Shown in pieces: positions 36,311 through 44,667 of a DNA stretch of 64,000 nucleotides. This DNA comes from Agarivorans sp050870875 (lineage in GTDB: Bacteria > Pseudomonadota > Gammaproteobacteria > Enterobacterales > Celerinatantimonadaceae). Positions within the stretch are counted from its first letter, which is position 1. Each line of letters begins with the position of its first letter. The stretch covers positions 3,162,001 to 3,226,000 of the forward strand of contig NZ_CP194041.2 of NCBI RefSeq assembly GCF_050870875.2, read 5' to 3'. The notes beneath the pieces were generated by a model. That model saw only the letters and a list, made by a program, of their open reading frames with translations, made no database searches and was not told the origin of the DNA. A program made the translations under genes and the position numbers.

Positions 36311-36931
36311 TTACTCAAGTGTAAGATGCTGATCAAAGTACTTATTTGGCCACAGTGGTCGGACATCAACAACATCCATAGAGGCCGCCTTCGCCGCCAT
36401 GATGCCAGCGTCAGCATCTTCAAACACCAAACAGCGCTGAGGCTCAACATTCATTAACTTCGCGCACAACAAGAAAGTATCCGGCGCGGGTTTATGAGCA
36501 TCGACCAAATCAGCGCCAACAATGGCAACTAATTGCTCAGCGATGCCTAATTTATTGAGCAAGAACTCCGCTTCCTGCTGAGAAGCACCAGTGCCCACAG
36601 ACATCGGTTTTTTGCCCTGAAAGTGATTAAATACAGTCAATAAAGGCGTCGCCTGTATTTCTGCATGAACTAAGTGCTGATAGTGCTGATTTTTCGCTTC
36701 TACCACCGCATCCACTTTAATCCGTGTCATATTGGCCTGCGCTAGTAAATTTTCTACAGTTTGTTCCGCTGGCATACCACTCATCGCCAACATTTGCTGC
36801 GCGGTGTAAGGAATCGCAAAATGCTTTAATACTCGCTCCCAAGCAGCTTGATGCTGTTGCAACGAATCGATTAAAGTCCCATCCATATCAAAAATAAAAG
36901 CGTCATAATCTTGGTATTGTTGGATATTCAT
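36311..36931 (-). CDS. yqaB: HAD-family sugar phosphatase YqaB
   Basis: The 206-residue product is a HAD hydrolase of the beta-phosphoglucomutase-like subgroup. It shows the catalytic DMDGTLIDS (residues 15-23), the Thr/Ser motif VGTGAS, the Lys of DAHKPAPD, and VFEDADAGI. E. coli YqaB dephosphorylates fructose-1-phosphate and similar sugar phosphates. Gene order near yqaA supports the name. The exact substrate cannot be read from sequence. Confidence 0.87.
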   Translation of the reverse strand: MNIQQYQDYDAFIFDMDGTLIDSLQQHQAAWERVLKHFAIPYTAQQMLAMSGMPAEQTVENLLAQANMTRIKVDAVVEAKNQHYQHLVHAEIQATPLLTVFNHFQGKKPMSVGTGASQQEAEFLLNKLGIAEQLVAIVGADLVDAHKPAPDTFLLCAKLMNVEPQRCLVFEDADAGIMAAKAASMDVVDVRPLWPNKYFDQHLTLE

Positions 36932-37320
36932 TGTCTACTCGAAATTATCTAGAACTAAACAGCAGCCCTTTCAGCCGATCATCATACCAACAAGCCTTCA
37001 TAAAATAGACAAAAATAATTTATAAATACCGCCGTACAGCTAAGGCAAACAACAAATCGCTAGCCAGTAGATGCCCACAGAAAGAGTCAACTGAAAAACA
37101 CACAGTCGCTTTCCACGGGGATAAATTTAAAATGCCCAATGCAGAATCCTTGTCTTAAGCCCTGGTCACCTAAATTTCAAAGTCTTATCTGGGGTTAAGC
37201 AGCATGCTGTAAAACCAACACGCGAGAAGCGTCTCGAAAATAACACGAAACTAGGTTGAGTTTATATTTTTAGGTTAAACTAACATTATTCAAACAGTTA
37301 AGAGTAATAATGGAAAAACT
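36932..37320. other. Non-coding stretch of 389 bases
   Basis: This lies between the divergent starts of yqaB and the small membrane protein gene and should hold both promoters. It is AT-rich. I found no reading frame with a convincing ribosome-binding site and no clear promoter pair or repeat. Confidence 0.6.
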
Positions 37321-37488
37321 ATGGTGCGTTTCTTCTTAGTTCCTTTGCTACTTACAATACTGTGGACGTTATTTTTGTTCCACTACGGTCTAAGTTTTAA
37401 ACAAGGTCGAAAAGGATATTATTGGATCATCGCAATCAGCAGCCTACTCATTGGCTTTTTCGGCGTCATGATGTGGTTAACACGTTAA
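37321..37488 (+). CDS. Small membrane protein, 55 residues
   Basis: The frame encodes two hydrophobic helices, residues ~4-22 (LVPLLLTILWTLFLF) and ~34-53 (WIIAISSLLIGFFGVMMWL), joined by a basic loop (SFKQGRKGYY). GGA lies seven bases before the ATG. The frame ends seven bases before a strong terminator, as expected for a real small gene. I do not know a function; it looks like small conserved inner-membrane proteins of Alteromonadales, but this is memory-based and unchecked. Confidence 0.6.
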   Translation: MVRFFLVPLLLTILWTLFLFHYGLSFKQGRKGYYWIIAISSLLIGFFGVMMWLTR

Positions 37489-37492
37489 GCAT

Positions 37493-37522
37493 AAAAAAAG
37501 CTTGCCTAAGCAAGCTTTTTTT
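37493..37522. terminator. Bidirectional terminator, small membrane gene and oadB
   Basis: AAAAAGCTTGC and GCAAGCTTTTT pair around CTAA, with A and T runs on the two sides. It serves the plus-strand small gene and the minus-strand oad operon. Confidence 0.9.
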
Positions 37523-37537
37523 AGATGGTTAGAGTTA

Positions 37538-38671
37538 TTAGCCTCCAACTAAGGATAGTAATACTCCGGCGGCAACTGCGCTACCCAATACTCCGGCAAC
37601 GTTCGGTCCCATCGCATGCATTAATAAGAAGTTATGAGGATTAGCCTCTAAACCGACCTTATTGGCGACTCGGGCCGCCATTGGCACTGCCGATACACCA
37701 GCTGCCCCAATCAATGGGTTAATATTTCCCCCGCTGACACGATTCATCACTTTCGCCATCAACACCCCTGAAGCGGTACCAATAGCAAATGCGATCGCCC
37801 CAAGCCCCAAAATCCCTAAGGTTTCAACCGTTAAGAACTTGTCAGCTGACAACTTAGAACCAACGGCCAAACCAAGGAAAATGGTTACAATATTAATCAG
37901 TTCGTTTTGTGCAGTTTTGCTTAAACGATCAACCACGCCACTCTCACGCATTAAATTCCCCAGACAAAACATCCCAACCAAGGGCGTTGCCGCTGGTAAA
38001 AACAGAATCGTTAAGCCAAGCACTGCGATTGGAAAAATTATTTTCTCCCGCATGCTAACTGGGCGTAATTGTTCCATTTGAATTTCACGTTCTTGTTTAG
38101 TCGTCAACGCGCGCATAATAGGCGGTTGAATAATCGGAACCAAGGCCATGTAAGAATAAGCAGCTACCGCAATCGCGCCCAATAAATCAGGCGCCAATTT
38201 AGAAGCTAAAAAGATAGCCGTAGGTCCGTCGGCACCACCAATAATGGCAATCGCAGATGCGTCGGCAAGCGTAAAATTAAAACCAGGCACCCAGTTTAAG
38301 GCTATCGCGCCAAATAAAGTCGCAAAAATCCCGAATTGAGCGGCGGCACCTAATAACAACATTTTGGGATTAGCAATTAATGCCCCAAAATCCGTTAAAG
38401 CCCCCACCCCCATAAAGATCAATAAAGGGAAAACGCCAGTTTCGATCCCCACATGATAAATGTAATACAGTAAACCACCCTCTTCAGTAAAACCTGCGTT
38501 AGGAATGTTTGCTAATACTGCACCAAAGCCAATGGGTAATAACAATAAGGGTTCAAATTTACGGACAATCGCCAAATATAGCAGTAATAAACCCACTGCC
38601 ATCATGACCACCTGACCAAGCTCAAAATTGGCGATACCCGTTTCGAGCCAAAGCTTCATTAATCCTTCCAC
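37538..38671 (-). CDS. oadB: Sodium-pumping oxaloacetate decarboxylase, beta subunit OadB
   Basis: This membrane subunit decarboxylates carboxybiotin and moves Na+ outward. The ~377-residue product has about nine helices and the family blocks LLLLPIGFGAVLANIP, GGADGPTAIFLASKLAP and SGGNINPLIGAAGVSAVPMAARV, which hold the Na+-pathway Asp, Asn and Ser residues. A longer frame begins at 38677, but the GTG at 38671 (VEGLMKLW) is five bases after AAAGGAG and matches the family N-terminus. It is last in oadGAB. Confidence 0.94.
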   Translation of the reverse strand: MEGLMKLWLETGIANFELGQVVMMAVGLLLLYLAIVRKFEPLLLLPIGFGAVLANIPNAGFTEEGGLLYYIYHVGIETGVFPLLIFMGVGALTDFGALIANPKMLLLGAAAQFGIFATLFGAIALNWVPGFNFTLADASAIAIIGGADGPTAIFLASKLAPDLLGAIAVAAYSYMALVPIIQPPIMRALTTKQEREIQMEQLRPVSMREKIIFPIAVLGLTILFLPAATPLVGMFCLGNLMRESGVVDRLSKTAQNELINIVTIFLGLAVGSKLSADKFLTVETLGILGLGAIAFAIGTASGVLMAKVMNRVSGGNINPLIGAAGVSAVPMAARVANKVGLEANPHNFLLMHAMGPNVAGVLGSAVAAGVLLSLVGG

Positions 38672-38681
38672 TGTCACTCCT

Positions 38682-40457
38682 TTATGCGATGCTAAGCAGG
38701 ATTTCGCCTACCGCTACCGCATCACCTTCTTTAACTAGAACCTCTGCAACCACCCCGGTTTTAGCGGAACGAATTTCGGTTTCCATTTTCATTGCTTCCA
38801 TGATCAACAATACGTCACCTTCCTGAACTTGCACCCCAGGTTTGGCCAAGACTTTAAAAATATTTCCAGCTAATGGTGCCGGCAGTGCTTCACCGCCAGT
38901 TGAGACCGCCACAGGGCTTGCAGGCGCAGAAGAACTTACTGCCGCCACTCCATCAATGGAGCCTTCAGGACCGACATCAACAGTGTAAAGCTGCCCATCG
39001 ACCCGTACCGAATAAGTCTCGACAGAACCTTGCTTAACAGCAACCGCGGGCGCGGGCTTAACGTCATCGGCGCTAGGCATCGGCTCAAAAGCGGATGCAT
39101 CGCCACGATTCTCCAGAAATTTCAAGCCGATTTGTGGGAATAAAGCATAAGTTAAAGCGTCGTCAATCACCGCATCTGCCAGCTTAAAGCCTTTGTCTGC
39201 TGAATGTTGTTTTATTTCAGACTCTAAACGTTCCATTTCAGCTTCGAGTAAATCAGCTGGACGACAAGTAATGGCTTGTTCGCCATCAAGCACTCGTTTT
39301 TGTAGTTCACTATTGAGTTCGCCGGGAGCTTTACCGTAATGACCAGTTAAAATACCAGCCGTCTCTTTGGTAATGGTTTTATAGCGCTCCCCGGTAAGCA
39401 CATTAATCACCGCTTGCGTGCCCACAATTTGTGAGGTTGGCGTGACTAGCGGGATATAACCTAAATCTTTACGAACTTTAGGGATCTCTGCCAGTACTTG
39501 GTCCATTTTATCGGCCGCACCCTGCTCTTTCAGTTGGCCTTCCATGTTCGTCAGCATCCCACCAGGCACTTGCGCAATCAGGATCCGAGAATCAACCCCC
39601 TTCAAACTGCCCTCAAACTTCGCATACTTCTTACGAACTTCACGGAAGTAAGCGGCAATGGCTTCCAATTTCGTCAGATCTAAACCAGTGTCACGCTCAG
39701 TCCCTTCTAGCATCGCCACGATGGTTTCTGTTGGGCTATGTCCATAGGTACAGCTCATCGAAGAAATGGCAGTATCAATAATATCCACTCCGGCTTCAAT
39801 GGCCTTCATATGAGTCGGTAGACTTAAACCCGTGGTCGCATGACAATGCAAAGCTATCTCTACGTCAGTATCGGCTTTCAGACGTTTAATTAATGCCTCA
39901 GCTTCATAAGGCTTAAGTAGGCCAGACATATCCTTAATTGCAATCGAATGACAACCAAGGTCTTCCAAGCGCTTCGCCAAATCAACCCAGTTTTCGATAG
40001 AGTGAATCGGACTAGTGGTGTAAGAAATCGTTCCTTGGGCATGCGCCCCACAATCAAGCGCCGCTTTTACCGCCGTTTGAAAGTTACGAGGATCGTTCAT
40101 CGCATCGAAGATACGAAAAACATCCATCCCATTTTTAACTGCGCGCTCTACAAAACGTTCGACCACATCGTCAGCATAATGCCGGTAACCCAATAAATTT
40201 TGTCCCCGTAGCAACATCTGTTGCTTGGTATTTGGCATGGCTTTTTTCAGTTCTCGCAGACGCTCCCATGGATCTTCACCCAGATAACGAATACAAGCAT
40301 CGAAGGTCGCCCCACCCCATGTCTCCAGAGACCAATAACCAATTTGGTCTAATTGCTCAGCAATGGGCAACATATCTTCAATACGAAGACGGGTTGCTAG
40401 CAATGATTGGTGCGCATCACGTAGCACAACATCGGTTAAAGCAAGTGGTTTAGACAT
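38682..40457 (-). CDS. oadA: Oxaloacetate decarboxylase, alpha subunit OadA (biotin-carrying)
   Basis: The 591-residue product has a carboxyltransferase TIM barrel (~5-270; LRDAHQSLLATRLR, IKDMSGLLKP, LHCHATTGLS with metal-binding His), a PYC_OADA domain (~300-460) and a C-terminal biotinyl domain. The biotin Lys lies in EAMKMET near residue 557. It transfers the carboxyl group of oxaloacetate to biotin, making pyruvate. It sits between oadG and oadB in one operon. Confidence 0.95.
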   Translation of the reverse strand: MSKPLALTDVVLRDAHQSLLATRLRIEDMLPIAEQLDQIGYWSLETWGGATFDACIRYLGEDPWERLRELKKAMPNTKQQMLLRGQNLLGYRHYADDVVERFVERAVKNGMDVFRIFDAMNDPRNFQTAVKAALDCGAHAQGTISYTTSPIHSIENWVDLAKRLEDLGCHSIAIKDMSGLLKPYEAEALIKRLKADTDVEIALHCHATTGLSLPTHMKAIEAGVDIIDTAISSMSCTYGHSPTETIVAMLEGTERDTGLDLTKLEAIAAYFREVRKKYAKFEGSLKGVDSRILIAQVPGGMLTNMEGQLKEQGAADKMDQVLAEIPKVRKDLGYIPLVTPTSQIVGTQAVINVLTGERYKTITKETAGILTGHYGKAPGELNSELQKRVLDGEQAITCRPADLLEAEMERLESEIKQHSADKGFKLADAVIDDALTYALFPQIGLKFLENRGDASAFEPMPSADDVKPAPAVAVKQGSVETYSVRVDGQLYTVDVGPEGSIDGVAAVSSSAPASPVAVSTGGEALPAPLAGNIFKVLAKPGVQVQEGDVLLIMEAMKMETEIRSAKTGVVAEVLVKEGDAVAVGEILLSIA

Positions 40458-40476
40458 TGCGTTAAATCCCCTTTAG

Positions 40477-40719
40477 TTATTGAGCCTTCCGGTACTGTTG
40501 AACCGCTGCAGAGATCGCAGCAACAACGGCGGTATTATTGGCTTGTTTAGTCGAAGTAGAAGACGAGTGACTAGGCTTGGTTGGTTCGATCAATGGCGGA
40601 GCTAATTTGGCAAGACCTAAAACGGCTAAAATAAGCAACGATAGGAAAGCAAACACGGCGACCATCCCGATCCCCATAAGTGTGGCTGCTTCCAACAACA
40701 GCTCGGTCATATCTATCAT
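40477..40719 (-). CDS. oadG: Oxaloacetate decarboxylase, gamma subunit OadG
   Basis: The product, about 80 residues, has one N-terminal membrane helix (LMGIGMVAVFAFLSLLILAVL) and a hydrophilic tail, as is usual for OadG, which assembles the complex and aids decarboxylation. The start is chosen as MIDMTELL by likeness to family N-termini; ATGs at 40734 and 40710 are possible. The tail lacks a clear His-rich zinc site. Its place before oadA confirms the identity. Confidence 0.88.
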   Translation of the reverse strand: MIDMTELLLEAATLMGIGMVAVFAFLSLLILAVLGLAKLAPPLIEPTKPSHSSSTSTKQANNTAVVAAISAAVQQYRKAQ

Positions 40720-40752
40720 ATTATTAATCCACATCCTTTAAGATTGCCGTAA

Positions 40753-40780
40753 GAATTACATGCAAACTGACAAAAATCAA
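40753..40780 (-). promoter_or_regulatory. Possible oadGAB promoter
   Basis: On the minus strand TTGATT (40775-40780) and TAATTC (40753-40758) are 16 bases apart, about 30 bases upstream of oadG. It is a moderate match to a sigma-70 promoter. Confidence 0.4.
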
Positions 40781-40788
40781 ACTGGAAT

Positions 40789-40804
40789 TTGAATAAATAT
40801 TCAA
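40789..40804. promoter_or_regulatory. Near-perfect 16-base palindrome upstream of the oad promoter
   Basis: TTGAATAAATATTCAA has one mismatched pair in its centre and lies just upstream of the proposed -35. It could be an activator or repressor site, or chance in AT-rich DNA. Confidence 0.3.
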
Positions 40805-41432
40805 AATATTAGTATTGTTAATTTTATTTTATCAATAGGAAAATTCATAATCTAGTGACGGCGAAACCTGACAAGGCTAAATAAGCTATATATTAACAAG
40901 CTGTTAACATTCATCGCGATACAGATTATTGTCCGATTTATAAGCTAATTTACCAGCTTAGCTAAACTAAAAGAAGCCTGCAGGATCACAACAGTTACAA
41001 AATGAAGCTGAATAAGAGATGAATACCAATTTCAACTAGAGATCCTAACTTCGTAAGATAAAAATGTCCCCTATAAACCATCAAATTATTCACAAGCAGG
41101 TATCACTAAAGGCTAAAAAAATACCCTGATTTAAAAACCTTAGCGCGCTATCAATGATAGCTATGAAGCCAGCTTCGACAAATTAATATCAAATAATAGT
41201 GAGGGACTTGGCTTTTAAGCAAAGCGCAACAAAAATGAATCAACTCATTGAAGAGGCCGCCGTCTGCGCGCAGATTCAAAGCTATCGATCAACCAATAAC
41301 AATTCTAAATATCGATGTCATTCATCGAATGTCGATGATGATTAGCTGAGCGCAAATACAATATTTGTAAGAGCATAAGCGCATCGAAACCGCTTTAGAG
41401 CAGTAAACAAAAGAGAAGTCATAGAAAGGAGA

Positions 41433-41509
41433 TGGCGCGCGTGGAAGGATTCGAACCTCCGACCGCCTGGTTCGTAGCCAGGTACTCTATCCAGCTGAGC
41501 TACACGCGC
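41433..41509 (-). tRNA. tRNA-Arg(ACG)
   Basis: The 77-base gene folds as a cloverleaf with acceptor arms GCGCGTG and CACGCGC and encoded CCA. The anticodon loop CTACGAA gives ACG, which becomes ICG by TadA and reads CGU, CGC and CGA. It is the last gene of the array in transcription order. Confidence 0.97.
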
Positions 41510-41561
41510 ACAGATAACACTTGAATAAAAAACTCACATTAATGGTGAGCCTCTTAAAGAA

Positions 41562-41638
41562 TGGCGCGCGTGGAAGGATTCGAACCTCCGACCGCCTGGT
41601 TCGTAGCCAGGTACTCTATCCAGCTGAGCTACACGCGC
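41562..41638 (-). tRNA. tRNA-Arg(ACG)
   Basis: Identical by eye to the other five tRNA-Arg copies, with encoded CCA and anticodon ACG. It lies 11 bases downstream of a tRNA-Ser; this spacer is repeated exactly in the other Arg-Ser pair. Confidence 0.97.
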
Positions 41639-41649
41639 GTTGAAATCGA

Positions 41650-41742
41650 TGGCGGTGAGGGAGGGATTCGAACCCTCGATAGGGCTACAAACCCTATACT
41701 CCCTTAGCAGGGGAGCGCCTTCGGCCACTCGGCCACCTCACC
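41650..41742 (-). tRNA. tRNA-Ser(GCT)
   Basis: A 93-base class II tRNA with a long variable arm. The acceptor arms are GGTGAGG and CCTCACC, CCA is encoded, and the anticodon loop CTGCTAA gives GCT, reading AGC and AGU. Confidence 0.97.
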
Positions 41743-41789
41743 ACGATTTCACTCCAACAAAATCAGCATAACACTGATTTTAAGAAGAA

Positions 41790-41866
41790 TGGCGCGCGTG
41801 GAAGGATTCGAACCTCCGACCGCCTGGTTCGTAGCCAGGTACTCTATCCAGCTGAGCTACACGCGC
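41790..41866 (-). tRNA. tRNA-Arg(ACG)
   Basis: Third tRNA-Arg copy from the left, same 77-base sequence by eye, with encoded CCA. It is 47 bases upstream of the left tRNA-Ser in plus coordinates. Confidence 0.97.
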
Positions 41867-41914
41867 GCAAAAACACTGCAATATAAGAATGATCACTCAT
41901 TCTATTGTAAATAA

Positions 41915-41991
41915 TGGCGCGCGTGGAAGGATTCGAACCTCCGACCGCCTGGTTCGTAGCCAGGTACTCTATCCAGCTGAGCTACACGCGC
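41915..41991 (-). tRNA. tRNA-Arg(ACG)
   Basis: Fourth tRNA-Arg copy, same sequence by eye. The spacer that separates it from the next copy (41992-42044) is clearly homologous to the spacer at 41510-41561. Confidence 0.97.
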
Positions 41992-42044
41992 ACAGAAACA
42001 CTTGAATAAAAAAAGCTCACATGAACTATGAGCTTTTAAAATAA

Positions 42045-42121
42045 TGGCGCGCGTGGAAGGATTCGAACCTCCGACCGCCTGGTTCGTAGCCAGGTACTCT
42101 ATCCAGCTGAGCTACACGCGC
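42045..42121 (-). tRNA. tRNA-Arg(ACG)
   Basis: Fifth tRNA-Arg copy, same sequence by eye, with encoded CCA. Confidence 0.97.
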
Positions 42122-42171
42122 ACAAAAAAACTGTTTATATAAAAACGACCGAAATCATTCTACTTTAAATA

Positions 42172-42248
42172 TGGCGCGCGTGGAAGGATTCGAACCTCCG
42201 ACCGCCTGGTTCGTAGCCAGGTACTCTATCCAGCTGAGCTACACGCGC
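42172..42248 (-). tRNA. tRNA-Arg(ACG)
   Basis: Sixth tRNA-Arg copy, followed in plus coordinates by the same 11-base spacer and a tRNA-Ser, as at 41562-41742. Confidence 0.97.
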
Positions 42249-42259
42249 GTTGAAATCGA

Positions 42260-42352
42260 TGGCGGTGAGGGAGGGATTCGAACCCTCGATAGGGCTACAA
42301 ACCCTATACTCCCTTAGCAGGGGAGCGCCTTCGGCCACTCGGCCACCTCACC
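42260..42352 (-). tRNA. tRNA-Ser(GCT)
   Basis: First gene of the array in transcription order, same sequence by eye as the other tRNA-Ser. It lies 17 bases downstream of a strong promoter -10. The position corresponds to serV of E. coli, which precedes argVYZQ near csrA. Confidence 0.97.
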
Positions 42353-42368
42353 GCGATTTCGGATGCAG

Positions 42369-42396
42369 ATATTACTGCTTCCAAAAATATAGTCAA
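42369..42396 (-). promoter_or_regulatory. Promoter of the tRNA array
   Basis: On the minus strand TTGACT (42391-42396) and TAATAT (42369-42374) are 16 bases apart, just before the first tRNA-Ser. It is a strong sigma-70 match and the only clear promoter found for the eight tRNAs. Confidence 0.75.
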
Positions 42397-43080
42397 ACCT
42401 TTTTTGCCAGTTTTCTTTTGTTCGTACAGCTTTCGAACAGTTCGCTGTATTTTTGATAGATATACGTCCAAAAATGCAGCGAGCACAATTCTTTCTGAAC
42501 CAGCAAGCGAACCGAAGAACACCGCATAAACAACACATCAGGCGATATATCTTGCTGCACTGTTTTCAATCAAATGGTCAAACCAAAGCCCCCGAGAACA
42601 TCAGATGACACAATAAACTTCAAAACATCATTTACCAAACCCGACAAAGCCGATCGAAGTGAAATCGATTGATGACGATGTGAGCATTACTCATACGCAT
42701 TTAAATAGCTAAATCGCTAAAAACTAACCAAATACAAATCGCAAATAACGGTGCTTCAATGAGGTAGGTGTTCAAAGTAAGCAAAGGCTGATATCAATGT
42801 CTGTGCTTTGCGCTTACTTTAGATAAGCCACAGCAAGCAAATGTCACCGATAACATGATGCATCAACGAAGCCGTGACCAATCACCAGCGACTTGAGGTT
42901 CAACTTAAAAGCATTTTTGGAAGTAAACCAAATGGCATACCTTGCGACATCAATGATGGTTCATGAAAAATCAATCAAATGAAGATGAGACATGTTAAAC
43001 AACAAACAGTTAAAGCTTTTAGGCGCCGACTGAAGGTCTACCTCAACGGCTTGGTTAGAGGGCGCTGCAGTCCCAAAAAC
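42397..43080. other. Non-coding stretch of ~680 bases between the tRNA array and csrA
   Basis: No protein gene is supported on either strand. A long-range hairpin (AAAGTAAGC at 42774-42782 with GCTTACTTT at 42822-42830) is seen without a T run. The segment 43020-43070 contains a D-arm-like string (TTGGTTAGAGG) but no full tRNA fold. There are few GGA motifs, which argues against a CsrB-type RNA. Confidence 0.55.
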
Positions 43081-43108
43081 ACAAAAGGAAGCCTAAGCTT
43101 CCTTTTGT
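43081..43108 (-). terminator. Terminator of csrA
   Basis: ACAAAAGGAAGC and GCTTCCTTTTGT pair around a four-base loop. On the minus strand it lies 22 bases after the csrA stop and is followed by TGTTTTT. Confidence 0.85.
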
Positions 43109-43130
43109 AAATTTGAGCACCAACGCGTGC

Positions 43131-43310
43131 TTATGCGCTGGCATTTTTCTCGGCTTGAATGCGCATATAAATTTCTTCACGGTGAACCGAAACTTCTTTC
43201 GGTGCATTAACACCGATACGTACTTGGTTTCCTTTCACACCCAATACGGTCACAGTCACTTCATCCCCAATCATCAAGGTTTCGCCTACACGACGAGTCA
43301 AAATTAGCAT
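43131..43310 (-). CDS. csrA: Carbon storage regulator CsrA
   Basis: The 59-residue product starts MLILTRRVGETLMIGDEV and includes VLGVKGNQVRIGVNAPKEV and HREEIY, the full CsrA family profile with the RNA-binding Arg residues. It is a dimeric post-transcriptional regulator that binds GGA motifs in mRNA leaders and so controls carbon flux, motility and biofilm. AAGGAG lies seven bases before the ATG. It lies downstream of lysC, and the order alaS-csrA-tRNA matches E. coli with lysC inserted. Confidence 0.97.
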   Translation of the reverse strand: MLILTRRVGETLMIGDEVTVTVLGVKGNQVRIGVNAPKEVSVHREEIYMRIQAEKNASA

Positions 43311-43414
43311 TTATATCTCCTTAAATTCGATTTCTTATTCTTTAGCGACTTAACAGACTATTATTTTCAATTATTCAGCCTATAGACTAGCCTGTTTAAG
43401 TCGCAGAGTCATTA

Positions 43415-44629
43415 TTATTGGTCGAGCTTGTAGGCGCTATGCAACGCACGCACGCCCAGTTCCAAATATTTTTCATCAACCACTACCGATACTTTGATTT
43501 CAGAAGTTGAAATAAGTTGCATATTTATTCCTTCTGCACCAAAAGTCTCAAACATAGTTTTAGCGACACCGGGGTGGTTCATCATGCCAACGCCAACAAT
43601 AGATATTTTTGCTAAAGAATCTTTACCTTGGACTGCTCGGGCACCCAATTTTTCGCAAGTTTGCTCTAGTAAGACTTTGGCGCGTTTATAATCATTACGA
43701 TGTACCGTAAAAGTAAAGTCAGCTGTACCATCGCCCATTGAGTTTTGAATAATCATATCCACATCAATGTTCGCTTCCCCAATCGGAGTCAAAATTGCCG
43801 CTGCCACCGCAGGTTTATCTGGCACACCCAAAATCGTTAAGCTCGCTTCATCCCGATTAAAGGCAATACCAGAAATGACCGGTGATTCCATTTTATTTCC
43901 CTCATAGCTAATTAGAGTGCCATTACCTTCTGCAAAACTGGATAATACTCGCAGTGGCACATTATATTTCCCGGCAAATTCCACTGCACGAATTTGCAGA
44001 ACCTTCGCTCCCAAGCTAGCCATTTCAAGCATTTCTTCAAAAGTAATACTCTCTAAACGGCGCGCCTTAGGCTCAACCCGCGGATCAGTGGTGTATACAC
44101 CATCCACATCGGTGTAGATCTGGCACTCATCGGCCTTCAGCGCGGCTGCAATGGCAACAGCAGTGGTGTCTGAACCACCACGACCAAGCGTAGTAATATA
44201 GTTATCTGGGCTACGCCCCTGAAACCCAGCAATCACCACAACTTTATTCTTCGTTAAGTGAGCCTTGATGTTTTGATCGTCAATGCTAGTAATACGCGCT
44301 TTACCATGCGCATTATCAGTATGCATTTGGATCTGATCTCCCGTCATCGAAATCGCATCACAGCCCTTCTTCTGTAAAGCAATACTCAACAAGGCTATTG
44401 TCACCTGCTCACCAGTTGATACCAGAACATCCTTTTCACGCTCACTGGCGTTTTCATCGATTTGATTCGCTAAGCCCAACAAGCGATTGGTTTCACCAGA
44501 CATCGCTGAAAGCACCACAACTAAATCGTCACCCGCTTGTTTATGCTTAATCACTCGGTCAGCCACGGCTTCGATACGCTCTATCGTACCCACCGATGTA
44601 CCGCCATATTTTTGAACAATTAGTGCCAC
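43415..44629 (-). CDS. lysC: Aspartate kinase, monofunctional, lysine-sensitive type
   Basis: The ~404-residue product phosphorylates aspartate at the head of Lys, Thr and Met synthesis. The kinase domain shows VQKYGGTSVG, TLGRGGSDTTAVA and YTDVDGVYTTDPR. Two ACT domains follow (~265-404; LTILGVPDKPAVAA and ISIVGVGMMNHPGVA), which bind inhibitory amino acids. A longer frame overlaps alaS, but the GTG at 44629 with AAGGA six bases upstream matches the family start. Its name follows common use for this locus; the feedback ligand is inferred. Confidence 0.9.
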   Translation of the reverse strand: MALIVQKYGGTSVGTIERIEAVADRVIKHKQAGDDLVVVLSAMSGETNRLLGLANQIDENASEREKDVLVSTGEQVTIALLSIALQKKGCDAISMTGDQIQMHTDNAHGKARITSIDDQNIKAHLTKNKVVVIAGFQGRSPDNYITTLGRGGSDTTAVAIAAALKADECQIYTDVDGVYTTDPRVEPKARRLESITFEEMLEMASLGAKVLQIRAVEFAGKYNVPLRVLSSFAEGNGTLISYEGNKMESPVISGIAFNRDEASLTILGVPDKPAVAAAILTPIGEANIDVDMIIQNSMGDGTADFTFTVHRNDYKRAKVLLEQTCEKLGARAVQGKDSLAKISIVGVGMMNHPGVAKTMFETFGAEGINMQLISTSEIKVSVVVDEKYLELGVRALHSAYKLDQ

Positions 44630-44667
44630 TTGCTTTCCTTCTTTCTTAACACTGAATGTTGATATGT

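Larger units (their letters stand above)
40720..41432. other. Non-coding stretch of ~710 bases between oadG and the tRNA array
   Basis: It holds the oad promoter region near its left end and otherwise only AT-rich DNA. A small palindrome (GCTATCA, GATAGC; 41147-41161) is seen. No tRNA-operon terminator with a T run and no convincing small gene was found. Confidence 0.6.

Noticed and set aside
41534..41728. Reading frames across the tRNA genes
   Set aside because: They are translations of tRNA-Arg and tRNA-Ser sequence, not proteins.
41510..42044. CRISPR-like array because of regular repeats
   Set aside because: The repeats are complete tRNA genes with cloverleaf folds and encoded CCA.
43020..43075. 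Possible tRNA fragment or attachment site next to the csrA terminator
   Set aside because: Only a D-arm-like string is seen; no anticodon or T arm can be folded and no integrase gene is present.
42397..43080. CsrB/CsrC-type RNA beside csrA
   Set aside because: Too few GGA motifs in hairpin loops on either strand and no clear promoter-terminator pair.
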